NCBI GenBank assembly: GCA_030431975.1
Contig: JAUIHP010000036.1
Span: 1 to 35,158 of the forward strand
Reading direction: 5' to 3'
DNA length: 35,158 bases
Origin: a bacterium
GTDB lineage: Bacteria > Eisenbacteria > RBG-16-71-46 > CAIMUX01
Of the stretch, positions 1-8,796 are shown in pieces; within the stretch, counting starts at the first letter, position 1, and every line of letters starts with the position of its first letter. The notes under the pieces are model-generated. The model was not told the DNA's origin, made no database searches, and saw only the letters and a list, made by a program, of their open reading frames with translations. Both the position numbers and the translations under genes were made by a program.

Positions 1-837
1 TGCCAGGGTGACTACCAGGGTGACGGCACGGTCTGCGATCCGAATCCGTGTCCGCAGCCGGACGGCGCTTGCTGCTTCTCTGATGGAAGCTGCCAGGTCC
101 TGACCGCTGGGGACTGCGACACCGCCGGTGGCATGTACCAGGGCGACGACACGGTTTGCGATCCGAACCCGTGTGATCAGCCGATGGGCGCCTGCTGTAT
201 GGCCGACGGAAGCTGCATGGTGACCACGGCTGGCGACTGCCAGGGTGACTACCAGGGCGACGGTACGGTCTGCGATCCGAACCCGTGCGATGTCGAGATG
301 ACCGGTGCTTGCTGCGCCGATATCGGCTTCTGCTCGATCACGACTGAGCAGGAGTGTCTCGACCTGGGTCGAGATTACCTGGGCGACGGTACGGACTGTG
401 ATCCGGATCCGTGTCCGAAGCCGGGCGCTTGCTGCGTTGGCGAGGAATGTACGATCGAGCTTCAGCGCGACTGCGACGATCTCGGTGGTGACTTCCAGGG
501 TGAGGAAACCTCTTGCGATCCGAACCCGTGCCTGCCGGCGATGGGCGCTTGCTGCTTCGCAGACGGCTCTTGCCAGATGCTGAACGAAAACGACTGCGAC
601 AATGCCATGGGTACCTACCAGGGTGACGGTACGGTCTGTGACCCGAATCCGTGCCCGCAGCCCCCGACCGGAGCTTGCTGCTTCTCGGACGAGAGCTGTC
701 AGATCCTGACGCAGGTCGACTGCGAGGACGCTGGTGGTCTGTATCAGGGCGACGATGAGCCTTGTGACCCGAACCCGTGCGAGATCGTTCCGACGGTCGA
801 GAGCACGTGGGGTCAGATCAAGAACATCTATCGCTAG
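1..837 (+). CDS. Secreted GACC six-cysteine repeat protein, 5'-truncated
   Basis: The frame is open from the first base, so the gene starts outside the window; 278 residues are visible. They are one partial and six full units of about 36-40 residues. Each full unit has six cysteines arranged as GACC, then SC, then DC or EC, a GG/YQGD stretch, and a final CDPNPC. The even cysteine count suggests disulfide-bonded extracellular modules. The protein ends in PTVESTWGQIKNIYR. The last four units match, in order, the last four units of the paralogue at 1125-2381, so the two genes arose by duplication. The missing N-terminus probably holds a signal peptide and perhaps a globular domain, as in the paralogue. 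Similar repeats are known in proteins of FCB and planctomycete-like bacteria, but their function is not known to me. An ATG at 133 is internal, because coding clearly continues upstream. Confidence 0.9.
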   Translation, partial: CQGDYQGDGTVCDPNPCPQPDGACCFSDGSCQVLTAGDCDTAGGMYQGDDTVCDPNPCDQPMGACCMADGSCMVTTAGDCQGDYQGDGTVCDPNPCDVEMTGACCADIGFCSITTEQECLDLGRDYLGDGTDCDPDPCPKPGACCVGEECTIELQRDCDDLGGDFQGEETSCDPNPCLPAMGACCFADGSCQMLNENDCDNAMGTYQGDGTVCDPNPCPQPPTGACCFSDESCQILTQVDCEDAGGLYQGDDEPCDPNPCEIVPTVESTWGQIKNIYR

Positions 838-850
838 TCGAACTGCCCGT

Positions 851-874
851 TGAGGGAACGACATCGTTCCCTCA
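851..874 (+). other. Perfect hairpin after the first GACC gene
   Basis: A 10-bp perfect stem (TGAGGGAACG / CGTTCCCTCA) with an ACAT loop lies 14 bases after the stop codon and 16 bases before the stronger terminator hairpin. It has no T-tract. It could protect the mRNA 3' end or act as the first half of a tandem terminator. Confidence 0.5.
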
Positions 875-890
875 GCTCTGAACAACGAGC

Positions 891-920
891 GCCCCGGCCT
901 GTCACCAGGCCGGGGCGTTT
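891..920 (+). terminator. Intrinsic terminator after first GACC gene
   Basis: An 11-bp perfect GC-rich stem (GCCCCGGCCTG / CAGGCCGGGGC) with a TCAC loop is followed by GTTT. It separates the first GACC gene from the promoter of the second, so the paralogues are separate transcription units. Confidence 0.75.
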
Positions 921-1014
921 CGCTTCACCGGAACACCCGGTGTGGGCGGGGCGATCGCGGAGAGGCCCTGAAGAACCTGAAGGTTTCCGATCACTTACGA
1001 ATTCCGCGAAACCA

Positions 1015-1043
1015 TTGACCCCGTCCCCTCCTCGTGGTTAAAT
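1015..1043 (+). promoter_or_regulatory. Sigma70-like promoter of the second GACC gene
   Basis: TTGACC at 1015-1020 and TTAAAT at 1038-1043 are separated by exactly 17 bp. This predicts a start near 1050 and a leader of about 75 nt before the ATG at 1125. The call is from pattern matching only. Confidence 0.5.
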
Positions 1044-1124
1044 CCCGGAGCCGCGAAAATTAAGGGATTTCAGACCTTCCAGCGATTCGACATCGCGGGA
1101 GCACCACGATGGGAGGGGGCGAGG

Positions 1125-2381
1125 ATGCTCAGGCACGCCACCGTTTCGACCCTAACCGGGTCGATCGCTCTGATGAGCGTGGCCGCGGTTGTACACGGCG
1201 ATACTCTCGAGTACACCGACGACATTTCACTGATGACCACGAACTGGAGCGGCATGATGTCGTTTCCGCAGTTCGATCCCGCACTGGGGACGCTGAACAG
1301 CGTTACGGTCGAGCTTGGAGGGCACGTCGAAGGTGACGCCAAGTTCGAGAGCCTTGACGCAGAGCCGGCAACGGTCGTCATGAACCTGGCTGCAGAGATT
1401 GAACTTCAGCGACCGGACAACAGTCCTCTTGCCGTGGTCGTACCGCTTGTCGAGACCACCGACAACGTGACGGCCTTTGACGGCACGATCGACTTCCTCG
1501 GGGACTCCGGCCGTACCTATGAAGGTCTCTCCGGGGACGATATGGAGACGGAGATGACGACCCTTCCGTCTGATCTGGCCCTCTTCACCGGCACTGGCAA
1601 TATTGATCTTCCGGCGGTTGCCAGTGGTGCGTCCACCGGTTCCGGTGCTGGAAACCTGATCCTCCAGTTCGCGACATCTGCTTCGTCCAATGCGAAGGTC
1701 ATCTACGACTTCACTCCGGCGCCGTTGGGTGCATGCTGCTACGAAGATGGCAGTTGTATGGTCCTGACCGAAGCGGAGTGCGGTGACAGCGGTGGCACCT
1801 ACCAGGGTGACGACACCGGATGCGACCCGAACCCGTGCGAAGCCGTCGGTGCCTGCTGTAGCGATCTCGGTTCCTGTTCGATCCGGACTGAGCAGGAGTG
1901 CCTGGATGCCGGCAGCGAGTACTTCGGTGACAACACGGACTGCGATCCGGATCCGTGCCCGAAGCCGGGTGCGTGCTGCGTCGGCGAAGAGTGCACGATC
2001 GAGGTTCCGGCCGACTGTGACCGTCTGGGCGGTGAGTTCCAGGGTGAAGAGACGTCTTGCGATCCGAACCCGTGCCTGCCGGCCATGGGCGCCTGCTGCT
2101 TTGCAGACGGTTCCTGCCAGATGCTGAACGAGAACGACTGTGACAACGCCATGGGCACGTACCAGGGCGATGACACGACGTGTGATCCGAACCCGTGTCC
2201 GCAGCCGCCTGCCGGTGCCTGCTGCTTCTCTGACGAGAGCTGCCAGGTCCTGACCCAGGTCGAGTGTGAGGATGCAGGTGGGGTCTATCAGGGCGACGAC
2301 GAGCCTTGCGATCCGAACCCGTGCGAGATCGTTCCGACGGTCGAGAGCACGTGGGGCCAGATCAAGAACATCTACCGTTAG
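1125..2381 (+). CDS. Secreted choice-of-anchor-E-like protein with five GACC repeats
   Basis: The 418-residue protein has three parts. Residues 1-25 are a signal peptide with a likely cut after VHG. Residues about 26-198 form a beta-rich domain resembling the choice-of-anchor E family, with FDPALGTLNSVTVEL near its start and a TGTGNIDLP stretch near its end. Residues about 202-400 are five six-cysteine GACC units, and the tail is PTVESTWGQIKNIYR. The ATG is preceded by a GGGAGGGGG ribosome-binding site. The gene has its own promoter and terminator. The last four repeats and the tail match the upstream paralogue in order and almost in sequence. The protein is probably exported to the cell surface or released. 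The choice-of-anchor name implies that C-terminal sorting signals vary across the family, which fits the unusual tail. Binding partner and role are unknown. Confidence 0.88.
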   Translation: MLRHATVSTLTGSIALMSVAAVVHGDTLEYTDDISLMTTNWSGMMSFPQFDPALGTLNSVTVELGGHVEGDAKFESLDAEPATVVMNLAAEIELQRPDNSPLAVVVPLVETTDNVTAFDGTIDFLGDSGRTYEGLSGDDMETEMTTLPSDLALFTGTGNIDLPAVASGASTGSGAGNLILQFATSASSNAKVIYDFTPAPLGACCYEDGSCMVLTEAECGDSGGTYQGDDTGCDPNPCEAVGACCSDLGSCSIRTEQECLDAGSEYFGDNTDCDPDPCPKPGACCVGEECTIEVPADCDRLGGEFQGEETSCDPNPCLPAMGACCFADGSCQMLNENDCDNAMGTYQGDDTTCDPNPCPQPPAGACCFSDESCQVLTQVECEDAGGVYQGDDEPCDPNPCEIVPTVESTWGQIKNIYR

Positions 2382-2428
2382 GCTTCGTTCGAGACGGCGA
2401 GCGTGAAACGCTCTGCCCGTGAATCAGG

Positions 2429-2465
2429 AAACCCCCTGTTCCAGTTTCGGGACAGGGGGTTTTCG
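2429..2465 (+). terminator. Intrinsic terminator after second GACC gene
   Basis: The stem AAACCCCCTGT / ACAGGGGGTTT is extended by a G-U and two G-C pairs around an AGTTTC loop, followed by TTC. It lies between the convergent genes ending at 2381 and 2499 and may serve both strands. Confidence 0.7.
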
Positions 2466-2498
2466 TATCAGCGAGCTCCGAGTCAGCGAGCAGCCGGA

Positions 2499-5400
2499 CT
2501 ACCGAATGACGAGCACTTCCCGTTGCTTCGACGCGCCGCGGGACTCGAGCTGCAGGTAGTACCGTCCCGCGGCGACCTCGTTCCCTCCAGCGTCACGCCC
2601 GTCCCAAACCAGGTTGAACTCACCCGGTTCGACCTCATCGTGGAAGAGGGTGCGCAGACGCCGTCCGGCGACGTTGTAGAGACTCAGTTTCACTGTTCCC
2701 GATTCGGGAACCGCAAAGTTGATGGACACGGGGCCGGTCACCGGATTAGGCCGGGGCGCCGCCAGGTAGAGACTGGACGGGGCGGTTCTCGGACCGCCTT
2801 TTCCGGAGTCCTCCCAACGAACCGTTACCGATCCACTTTGGATGGCCACGTTGTCCGGGTTGCGCAACTCGAACTCTAGGCTTCCGTCCTGAACAGGTGA
2901 AGGGCCGTCGGCCGTCTGCACGAGCCGGAAAACGGCGAGATCTCCGGATCCTGAGACAGCGGGATTGCCCGGAGCGAGGCGGCTGATCCCGATTTCGTGG
3001 TAGTCCGGCCCGCTCACAGGGAGGGGGAGGACCTGTCCGTCACTTCCCCTCAGGAAGTCTTCCGCTTCGGCCTCGACAAAGGAAAAGTCGCCGGCGCCGA
3101 ACGAGAGCCGCAGCAGAGCGCCGGAGACGTTCGTCACGTCTTCCAGTCTGACCCGAACCTCCAGACCATTCGGTAGTTCATCAACGATCACGGAGACCGC
3201 GCTCGCCGATTTCGCCAAACGAGCCTGCCGTTCTTCTGCGACCAGGGAAGCCACGCCGGTCACGTCCGCGGCGGTGATCCGTGGCTCGTTCGAGGACAGA
3301 GAACCGGCGTCGAAGATCCGACCGGCGGAGTTCCAACCGGCATCCGCGAAGTAGGAGAACTGCGAAGTGAAGACGAGGATGTCGTCGACATTCCACTGCG
3401 CGTCGGGAACCGGCCACAGATTGGGACTGTCTTGCGTCGCCGGTCCCATGTCCGCGATCCGATCGCGAACGAAGTCGACACCGTTCCAACCCAAAGTGAA
3501 TGCCATCTGGTCGTCGAAGTCGATGCGCCCATCGGGTCGCGGTTGCAGCGCAGGAAGGGTGCCTTCTGTGCCGGTCCCGGTCGTGGCGATGTCGCCGAGA
3601 TAGGCGATGCGAATGTTGCAGTCGCGGGTCGTCCACGATTCCGGCTCGCCTCCGTCGACATCGACGATCTCGCACCGTGTGGCGTCAAGGGCGAGGGTTC
3701 CGTCCTTGAAACGTTCCGTGGCGGAGATTGCGTTGGCTCGGGCTCTCAGGCGAAGAATGGCAACATCGTAGGGGCCCGATCCGCTGAGGCCGGACGGTGC
3801 GTCCTGTGCCGTCGAACTGACCTGAAAGACCCCGGCAGTACTGTCGACGAAAGCGTTGAAGAGAACATCGGTGTAGCCCGTTCCGTCCCAAACGGTACCG
3901 CGAGTGATCCCAAGGATCTGAACCAGAGTCGGGTCGTACGTTCCGTGGAAGCCGACACCGATCACGCTGTCCGGATAGATCAATTCCAGTTTGACGTCCC
4001 GGACGAGACCATTCTGAAGATACAGAGTCTGATCTCCGTCGATGGCGTCGGTGAGTTGCAGTGCCGGGATCAGGTTCGGATCAATACAGATCCGGTTCGG
4101 TTCGATCGTTTCATCCCACGCGACTTCCGAGCCCGAGGCGTCCTTGAGGCGTGCGAACAGATGGTACTCGCCCGCGCCAGGGTTGCCGCCCGGTGTGGCG
4201 TCGAAGTCCCAGTAGGCCGACGTTGCCGTCGGCGCGACCGTTCCCGCAGCGATGGCCAGTTTCGCTGTCGAAGGATCGTAGGTCGCCTTGGTGTCGTAGT
4301 AGAAGTCGACCCAGCCGCCGAGCGGTGGGTACGTCGTCGTGAAACGGATCGGATAACCGCTGCTGGGTGGGAAACACGCAGGCAACGCGCTTTCGCCCGT
4401 GAAGAGAAGCGTGATCGTCGGCGTCGGACCTTCTTCGTACTTGGCGACGATGCTCCGACTCTCGTCAGCGACGTAGAGATCGAGATCACCACCGTTGTCA
4501 AGAAACGCGACCCCGACCGGAGTGACGAAGTTTCCGGCTTGGTTTCCGAGTTGCCCAATCGCCGCGTCGAAAACACCCACCGATGGGTCCGGCTGTGCTG
4601 CGTCCGGATCACGATAGATGACGACACGATGGTTTCCGGGGTCGCTTACGGCAACGTAGACCGTACCGTCACCGTCGACGGCGGCTTCCAGGTCCTGCGG
4701 ATAGGCGAGTTCGGGCGCTCCGGCTGTTTCGGCCTTCCAGGAGATGACCGATTCGACGAGATGCCCGCGTCCGAGCGTCGTGTCGGCAGGTGAGAAACCG
4801 ATCTTCTGGATGCGCCGGTTCGCGCTGTCCGAAACGTAGACGTCGAAGCGGCCCAAGGTCGAGTTCCACAAACCCGAAACACCGCGTGGGGAGGCGAAGC
4901 GGCCTGCACCGGTTCCGGAAGAGCCATATCGAACGAGGTCCGCAGATACGGCGTAGTCGAACTCGAAGTCGGTCGATGCCGGAGGCAGGGCTCCGTGGAT
5001 CGAGTCACCGAACCGAACCATGCCCGTCTCCCAGTTGACCTGAAAGACGGAGTCTTCGGGCGCTGCGGTCGTGATGTCATCGACCCGCTGCCAGATCGAA
5101 CCGGTTCCATCCGGGTCAAAAGTAATGGTTCGCAAGGAACCTTCGACCAGCGGAGCAGTCAGGGTCCAGGTCGTCCAGTCTTCCGGCACCGTCGAAGGGG
5201 TCATGGGGCGGTAGTCTTCATCGGCTGCCGCGCCGACGGTTCCCGCGCCCGTGGGCTGGACGACGACGCTTCGGGGATCCTCCGGCAACCAGTCACCCGA
5301 CCAGTTGCTTCCCGCCGCCGTCGTCCCGCTGGGCAGCCCGGCGATTTTCAATCGGTCATTGCCGGTGTCGGCGATGACGAGGAAACGTCCCGGATAGGCC

Positions 5401-6722
5401 GCGCTTGTGTGCACCGTGGTCGTTCCGTCGCCCCAAGGGCCTCCATTCAGCGCGAGACTGAGTCCCGGGATGCCCAGGAAGGGATCGGCGAAGGCGGCTT
5501 CCGCCGCGGCGTCAACAAGGACACGTCCCGTGGTCAGATCGGTGATCGTGACCACGCCGGTTGCGACCGTCACTTCATAGTCGTGTCCTGTCACCTGATT
5601 GGCATCGGTGACGAAGGGGTAGCCGGTCTTGTCGAACGGGCCCGTGTTGGCGTCGACCCAGGCGCTGGCTCCGGCTCCGGAGTCCAAGTCGAGGACGGTG
5701 GCGTCGTAGGGGCCGTTCAGTTCGTCCCCGTAGGCTTCGCCGACGGTGACGTTCCCGTCGAGATCGATGAAGTAGGAGAAGATCTGCTCGTGGGTCAAAG
5801 AGCTTTGGTCTGCTGCATCGACGACGAAGAGGTGGTCGACATCGCTGTCGGCGACGGAGGGAACGACGAAGATGCTCTTCACTTCCTCCCACGCGGTCGG
5901 GCCTCCCGACAACTCGTCGATCTGAACTTTGACCGGGGTGGTTCCGGCGTTGCGAACCCCGTAGTCGACGTCACCGATTCCGAAGACTTCCGTGCCTCCG
6001 CCGACGTCCTGAAGATTCGAAAGAACGTAGCGGACTTCGAGAACGCTCTCCGCGTCGAGGGAGCCCGCAGGGAACTCGAACTGAGGCTGGTCGGCCGTGG
6101 CCGCGAAGTCCACGGTGTAGACATAGTCGGTGGAGCTGTAGCCGGTCAGGCTCTCGACCCATCGCCAGGCGATTCCGTCGATGTAGACCGCTTCCGACAT
6201 CGGCACGATCCACTGCGTCGGGACGGCCTGGTACTCCGGCACCCGAAGAATCTGATCGCTGAACTCGCCGGCAACAGGGGCGCCGGCGGAATAGCTCAGG
6301 TCATCCTGGCTCAAAGTGGCGAAGGTCGCGTTGACCTCGAAGGCTTGGATGCGATTGTTTCCACTGTCGGCGACATAAACGACGTCCCTGCCGGTGTGGG
6401 AGCGAACCGCGATCGAGCGCGGTTGCTGAAAGGGGAGTTCGACGACGGGTGAGTCCGTTTCCAGAAGAACTCCCTGCGCCTGGAACGGAGCGAAGTAGGG
6501 ACCATTCCATTCGAGGACCGGTTCGTAGCGAAGATCGGCTTCCGAATCTGTAACGGCAATGGTGAGCAGAGCCGTTCCGAGCGCAAGCGCACGGGTTGCG
6601 ATTGCGCCTCGGGTTCGAGAGGAGCTCGGGGTGATCCCTCGCGGCTGATTGGGATCGTGGGCCAGTCCAATGTCTTGAAGGCGGGCCGACGTCCGATCCA
6701 TCGGAACGTGGTACGGGTGCAT
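2499..6722 (-). CDS. Giant exported NHL-propeller/cohesin-like protein with FlgD-type tail
   Basis: The protein has 1407 residues. I chose the ATG at 6722 because a strong GGGGGGAG site lies 7-8 nt upstream and an export signal follows (hydrophobic core about 43-57). The frame stays open to 7424 but that extension is low-complexity and unlike protein. The N-terminal two thirds hold at least five NHL-like propeller blades with motifs such as VYVADSGNNRIQ, IADTGNDRL, VYVSDSANRRIQ and SDPGNHRVVIY. Two cohesin-like beta domains follow (roughly 905-1060 and 1165-1315), with a dockerin-like stretch between them containing PDGRIDFDDQ and WNVDD. The last ~90 residues are a FlgD/T9SS-type domain starting at PRPNPVTG and ending REVLVIR. 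It is probably a surface or secreted adhesion or scaffold protein. The role is inferred; the domain calls are by motif only. Confidence 0.85.
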   Translation of the reverse strand: MHPYHVPMDRTSARLQDIGLAHDPNQPRGITPSSSRTRGAIATRALALGTALLTIAVTDSEADLRYEPVLEWNGPYFAPFQAQGVLLETDSPVVELPFQQPRSIAVRSHTGRDVVYVADSGNNRIQAFEVNATFATLSQDDLSYSAGAPVAGEFSDQILRVPEYQAVPTQWIVPMSEAVYIDGIAWRWVESLTGYSSTDYVYTVDFAATADQPQFEFPAGSLDAESVLEVRYVLSNLQDVGGGTEVFGIGDVDYGVRNAGTTPVKVQIDELSGGPTAWEEVKSIFVVPSVADSDVDHLFVVDAADQSSLTHEQIFSYFIDLDGNVTVGEAYGDELNGPYDATVLDLDSGAGASAWVDANTGPFDKTGYPFVTDANQVTGHDYEVTVATGVVTITDLTTGRVLVDAAAEAAFADPFLGIPGLSLALNGGPWGDGTTTVHTSAAYPGRFLVIADTGNDRLKIAGLPSGTTAAGSNWSGDWLPEDPRSVVVQPTGAGTVGAAADEDYRPMTPSTVPEDWTTWTLTAPLVEGSLRTITFDPDGTGSIWQRVDDITTAAPEDSVFQVNWETGMVRFGDSIHGALPPASTDFEFDYAVSADLVRYGSSGTGAGRFASPRGVSGLWNSTLGRFDVYVSDSANRRIQKIGFSPADTTLGRGHLVESVISWKAETAGAPELAYPQDLEAAVDGDGTVYVAVSDPGNHRVVIYRDPDAAQPDPSVGVFDAAIGQLGNQAGNFVTPVGVAFLDNGGDLDLYVADESRSIVAKYEEGPTPTITLLFTGESALPACFPPSSGYPIRFTTTYPPLGGWVDFYYDTKATYDPSTAKLAIAAGTVAPTATSAYWDFDATPGGNPGAGEYHLFARLKDASGSEVAWDETIEPNRICIDPNLIPALQLTDAIDGDQTLYLQNGLVRDVKLELIYPDSVIGVGFHGTYDPTLVQILGITRGTVWDGTGYTDVLFNAFVDSTAGVFQVSSTAQDAPSGLSGSGPYDVAILRLRARANAISATERFKDGTLALDATRCEIVDVDGGEPESWTTRDCNIRIAYLGDIATTGTGTEGTLPALQPRPDGRIDFDDQMAFTLGWNGVDFVRDRIADMGPATQDSPNLWPVPDAQWNVDDILVFTSQFSYFADAGWNSAGRIFDAGSLSSNEPRITAADVTGVASLVAEERQARLAKSASAVSVIVDELPNGLEVRVRLEDVTNVSGALLRLSFGAGDFSFVEAEAEDFLRGSDGQVLPLPVSGPDYHEIGISRLAPGNPAVSGSGDLAVFRLVQTADGPSPVQDGSLEFELRNPDNVAIQSGSVTVRWEDSGKGGPRTAPSSLYLAAPRPNPVTGPVSINFAVPESGTVKLSLYNVAGRRLRTLFHDEVEPGEFNLVWDGRDAGGNEVAAGRYYLQLESRGASKQREVLVIR

Positions 6723-7058
6723 TTCAGAACTCCCCCCGGAGATGTTTGCGATGTGGCGCCTCGAATGAGGTTTGACCGACAAACTCGTGCAGGTTTCGCG
6801 CCATCCGAGTGGGAAAGGATGGGGGTGGTCCCTAACGGCTTCCGCGACTGCGAGATGTTCGTGCAGTCGGTAGTCGCGCCATTTCGCGCGAGGGCGGAAA
6901 GTCGTGCAATTCGCCCGGCGCGACTTCTGGATGCACGCTGGCGCGGCTCGACCGCCCGAAGGCGGCACGAGTTTTCCACTGTGCGGAAGATGACACAGAC
7001 CGTTTCGTGGAACGCTCCGCGCTTTAAGGTGTTCACGTCTGACGCCGATTCCAGACGT
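6723..7058. other. Divergent intergenic region with inverted repeats
   Basis: No convincing gene is present between the giant minus-strand protein and the protease-like gene. Three inverted repeats are visible: GTTTG/CAAAC at 6770-6784, CGACTGC/GCAGTCG at 6845-6869, and CCGCC/GGCGG at 6952-6965. The region must hold at least the leader and promoter of the giant gene, but I see no clear -35/-10 pair on either strand. Confidence 0.5.
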
Positions 7059-7679
7059 ATGAACTGGGAAGCGGAAGATCTGAGAGACAGCCACTGGGCT
7101 CCGATTGCCGTCGTTGCTCTTGGGGATCCGACGCGCCGGGACGAAGGGCTTCCTCTTCGCGTCATCGGCCGTGTACGGACGCTGATCGGTGAGATCGGCT
7201 GCTCCCGGTCGTCCCTGGGCGCCGAGAACGAAGCCCTCGCGGCGAATGCACCCGCGGTGCAGGGTTCTCTGGCCTTGGATGTTCCGTCCTTCGGTGGCGA
7301 ACTCGTGCAATGGATCGAAGGCGGAGCCGAGACGGATCGGCTGGATCCGTGGCTTGAGGATCGCAGGCGTGTCGTCCTTCTCGATGCGGTCGACATGGGA
7401 CGCAAACCCGGGACCGTCGTCCATTGGAGTCTGTCACCGGGGCGTCATGGTCTGACGTACCTTCAGCACTACGGACGACCCGGAGAACTGGGCTTCGAAC
7501 ATCTGGCCTTCTGGCTCGAAGACGACCTGCCGCCTTCAGGGCTCGATCTCATCGCCGTACAACCGAGCGTGACCAGCGAGGGACTCGGCTTCTCCAACGC
7601 CATTGAACGTCGCTTCTCCACGATTTGCTCGCAGGTGACCGCTCTCGTCTTTCGAATCCTCGTCGAGGAAGGCTGGTAG
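7059..7679 (+). CDS. Hydrogenase maturation protease-like protein (HyaD/HycI family)
   Basis: The 206-residue product resembles the endopeptidases that trim the C-terminus of [NiFe]-hydrogenase large subunits after nickel insertion. The N-terminal VVALGDPTRRDEG matches the family's GxGNxxxxDEG element, with Glu29 at the nickel-binding glutamate position. VVLLDAVD supplies the central aspartate, and histidines follow in RHGLTYLQHYG. The C-terminal IAVQPSVTSEGLGFS also fits the family. No hydrogenase structural or accessory gene is present in the window, so the partner is elsewhere or the protein has a different job. The ATG at 7059 gives a family-like length, but its ribosome-binding site is weak. 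An ATG at 6990 is possible, and the frame stays open to 6657 without protein-like sequence. The reading frame is good; the exact start is uncertain. Confidence 0.7.
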   Translation: MNWEAEDLRDSHWAPIAVVALGDPTRRDEGLPLRVIGRVRTLIGEIGCSRSSLGAENEALAANAPAVQGSLALDVPSFGGELVQWIEGGAETDRLDPWLEDRRRVVLLDAVDMGRKPGTVVHWSLSPGRHGLTYLQHYGRPGELGFEHLAFWLEDDLPPSGLDLIAVQPSVTSEGLGFSNAIERRFSTICSQVTALVFRILVEEGW

Positions 7680-7744
7680 TCCCACGCCTACTGGACCTCG
7701 CCGATCGTATCGGCGACACTCCACTCTTTACGACTTCACGACAA

Positions 7745-7842
7745 ACGCCAGGCAAAGTGCCAAGCCGGCGCCAAGCCAAGCGCTATGCCAAGCGCCAAGC
7801 CGGGCGCCAAGCCAGGCGCCAAGCCAGGCGCCAAGCCAGGCG
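7745..7842. repeat. 12-bp tandem repeat in spacer
   Basis: Units related to GGCGCCAAGCCA run head to tail, perfect for about four copies at the 3' side and degenerate upstream. Each unit contains the palindrome GGCGCC. The repeat lies in the 292-bp spacer 7680-7971 between the protease-like gene and the acyl-CoA cassette. The same spacer has hairpins at 7698-7716 (TCGCCGAT/ATCGGCGA) and 7919-7940 (GCCACCG/CGGTGGC). No gene is supported there. Confidence 0.8.
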
Positions 7843-7971
7843 GATCCCGCGTGACACGGTATCGTCGTCCGTCGGGTTGCCGCCGTTTGGAATCTGGCTC
7901 GGAGCACCCATCCGAAGTGCCACCGTGTTCTTGCGGTGGCGTGTGTTGTAGGAAGTCGTCGAGGAGGTTCC

Positions 7972-8730
7972 GTGGCTCAGTATGTGACCGTCCGGCGCGA
8001 AGAGCGTCTTGCCTGCGTACGTTTGGACCGTCCGGAGAAGAGGAATGCGCTCGATCAGGAGATGATCGATCAGCTGCACGCTGCTCTCGACGAAATCGAA
8101 GGAGCGACCGACGTCGAGTTCGTCATCTTCGAAAGCGGGTTGGACAAGGCCTTTGTTTCGGGCGCCGACATCGCACAGCTGCGCGATCGTGGGGCCATCG
8201 CGTCACTGGCGCGGATTAACGCCCGACTCTTCGACCGCATCGAATCGTTGCCCATGCCGACGCTGGCCGCCGTCCGTGGTTTCGCCTTGGGTGGAGGGTG
8301 CGAGTTCGCCCTCGCCTGCGACTTTCGTGTGGCCGGTCGTTCGTCCCGATTCGGCCAACCCGAAGTTTCGCTCGGCATCATGCCGGCGGCCGGGGGGACG
8401 CAACGCCTTCCCAAAATCGTTGGCCTGGGTAGAGCGAAAGACCTGGTGCTGACCGGGCGAATCATCGACGCCGAGGAAGCAGAACGGATGGGGCTCGTCC
8501 TTGAGGTCGTCGATGATGACGACTTGGACGCAGCGGCCCGACATTGGGCTGCGCGTGTCATGGCCAACGGCTCTTTGGCCGTTCGCATGGCGAAGATGGC
8601 GCTCAACGCTTCCTTCGAAGGTGGGGCGGTCGGCCATCAGCTCGAGTCGGTGGGGCAGGCCGTCCTTTTCGAGTCGGAAGACAAGCACCGACGGATGACG
8701 GAGTTTCTGGAACGAAAGAAGAAGCGGTAG
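7972..8730 (+). CDS. Enoyl-CoA hydratase (crotonase family)
   Basis: The 252-residue enzyme adds water across the 2,3-double bond of enoyl-CoA in beta-oxidation-type pathways in the cytoplasm. The oxyanion-hole motifs are present: FVSGADIAQL and GFALGGGCEFALACD. Both catalytic glutamates of true hydratases are visible, in GGGCE and FGQPEVSLG, followed by GIMPAAGGTQRLP. The length is close to the usual ~258. I chose the GTG at 7972 because GAGGAGG lies just upstream and the family N-terminus follows; the frame stays open to a GTG at 7936. It is the first gene of a cassette with a 3-hydroxyacyl-CoA dehydrogenase 66 bp downstream, so the two likely catalyse consecutive steps. The natural chain length or pathway is not clear. 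Confidence 0.93.
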   Translation: MAQYVTVRREERLACVRLDRPEKRNALDQEMIDQLHAALDEIEGATDVEFVIFESGLDKAFVSGADIAQLRDRGAIASLARINARLFDRIESLPMPTLAAVRGFALGGGCEFALACDFRVAGRSSRFGQPEVSLGIMPAAGGTQRLPKIVGLGRAKDLVLTGRIIDAEEAERMGLVLEVVDDDDLDAAARHWAARVMANGSLAVRMAKMALNASFEGGAVGHQLESVGQAVLFESEDKHRRMTEFLERKKKR

Positions 8731-8796
8731 CGTGGCTCCGGTCGCCCTCACGAAACAGAAGCCGCATCAAAGGGAACGAGAGAAGAGGAGAGCTGC

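Noticed and set aside
3432-4793. 453-residue plus-strand frame inside the giant NHL gene
   Set aside because: It runs opposite a frame with clear propeller and cohesin-like motifs; its Arg-rich composition is typical of antisense frames in GC-rich DNA.
6723-7424. N-terminal extension of the giant minus-strand protein
   Set aside because: The extension is Arg/Pro-rich without domains and overlaps the protease-like gene; the ATG at 6722 has a strong ribosome-binding site and precedes the export signal.
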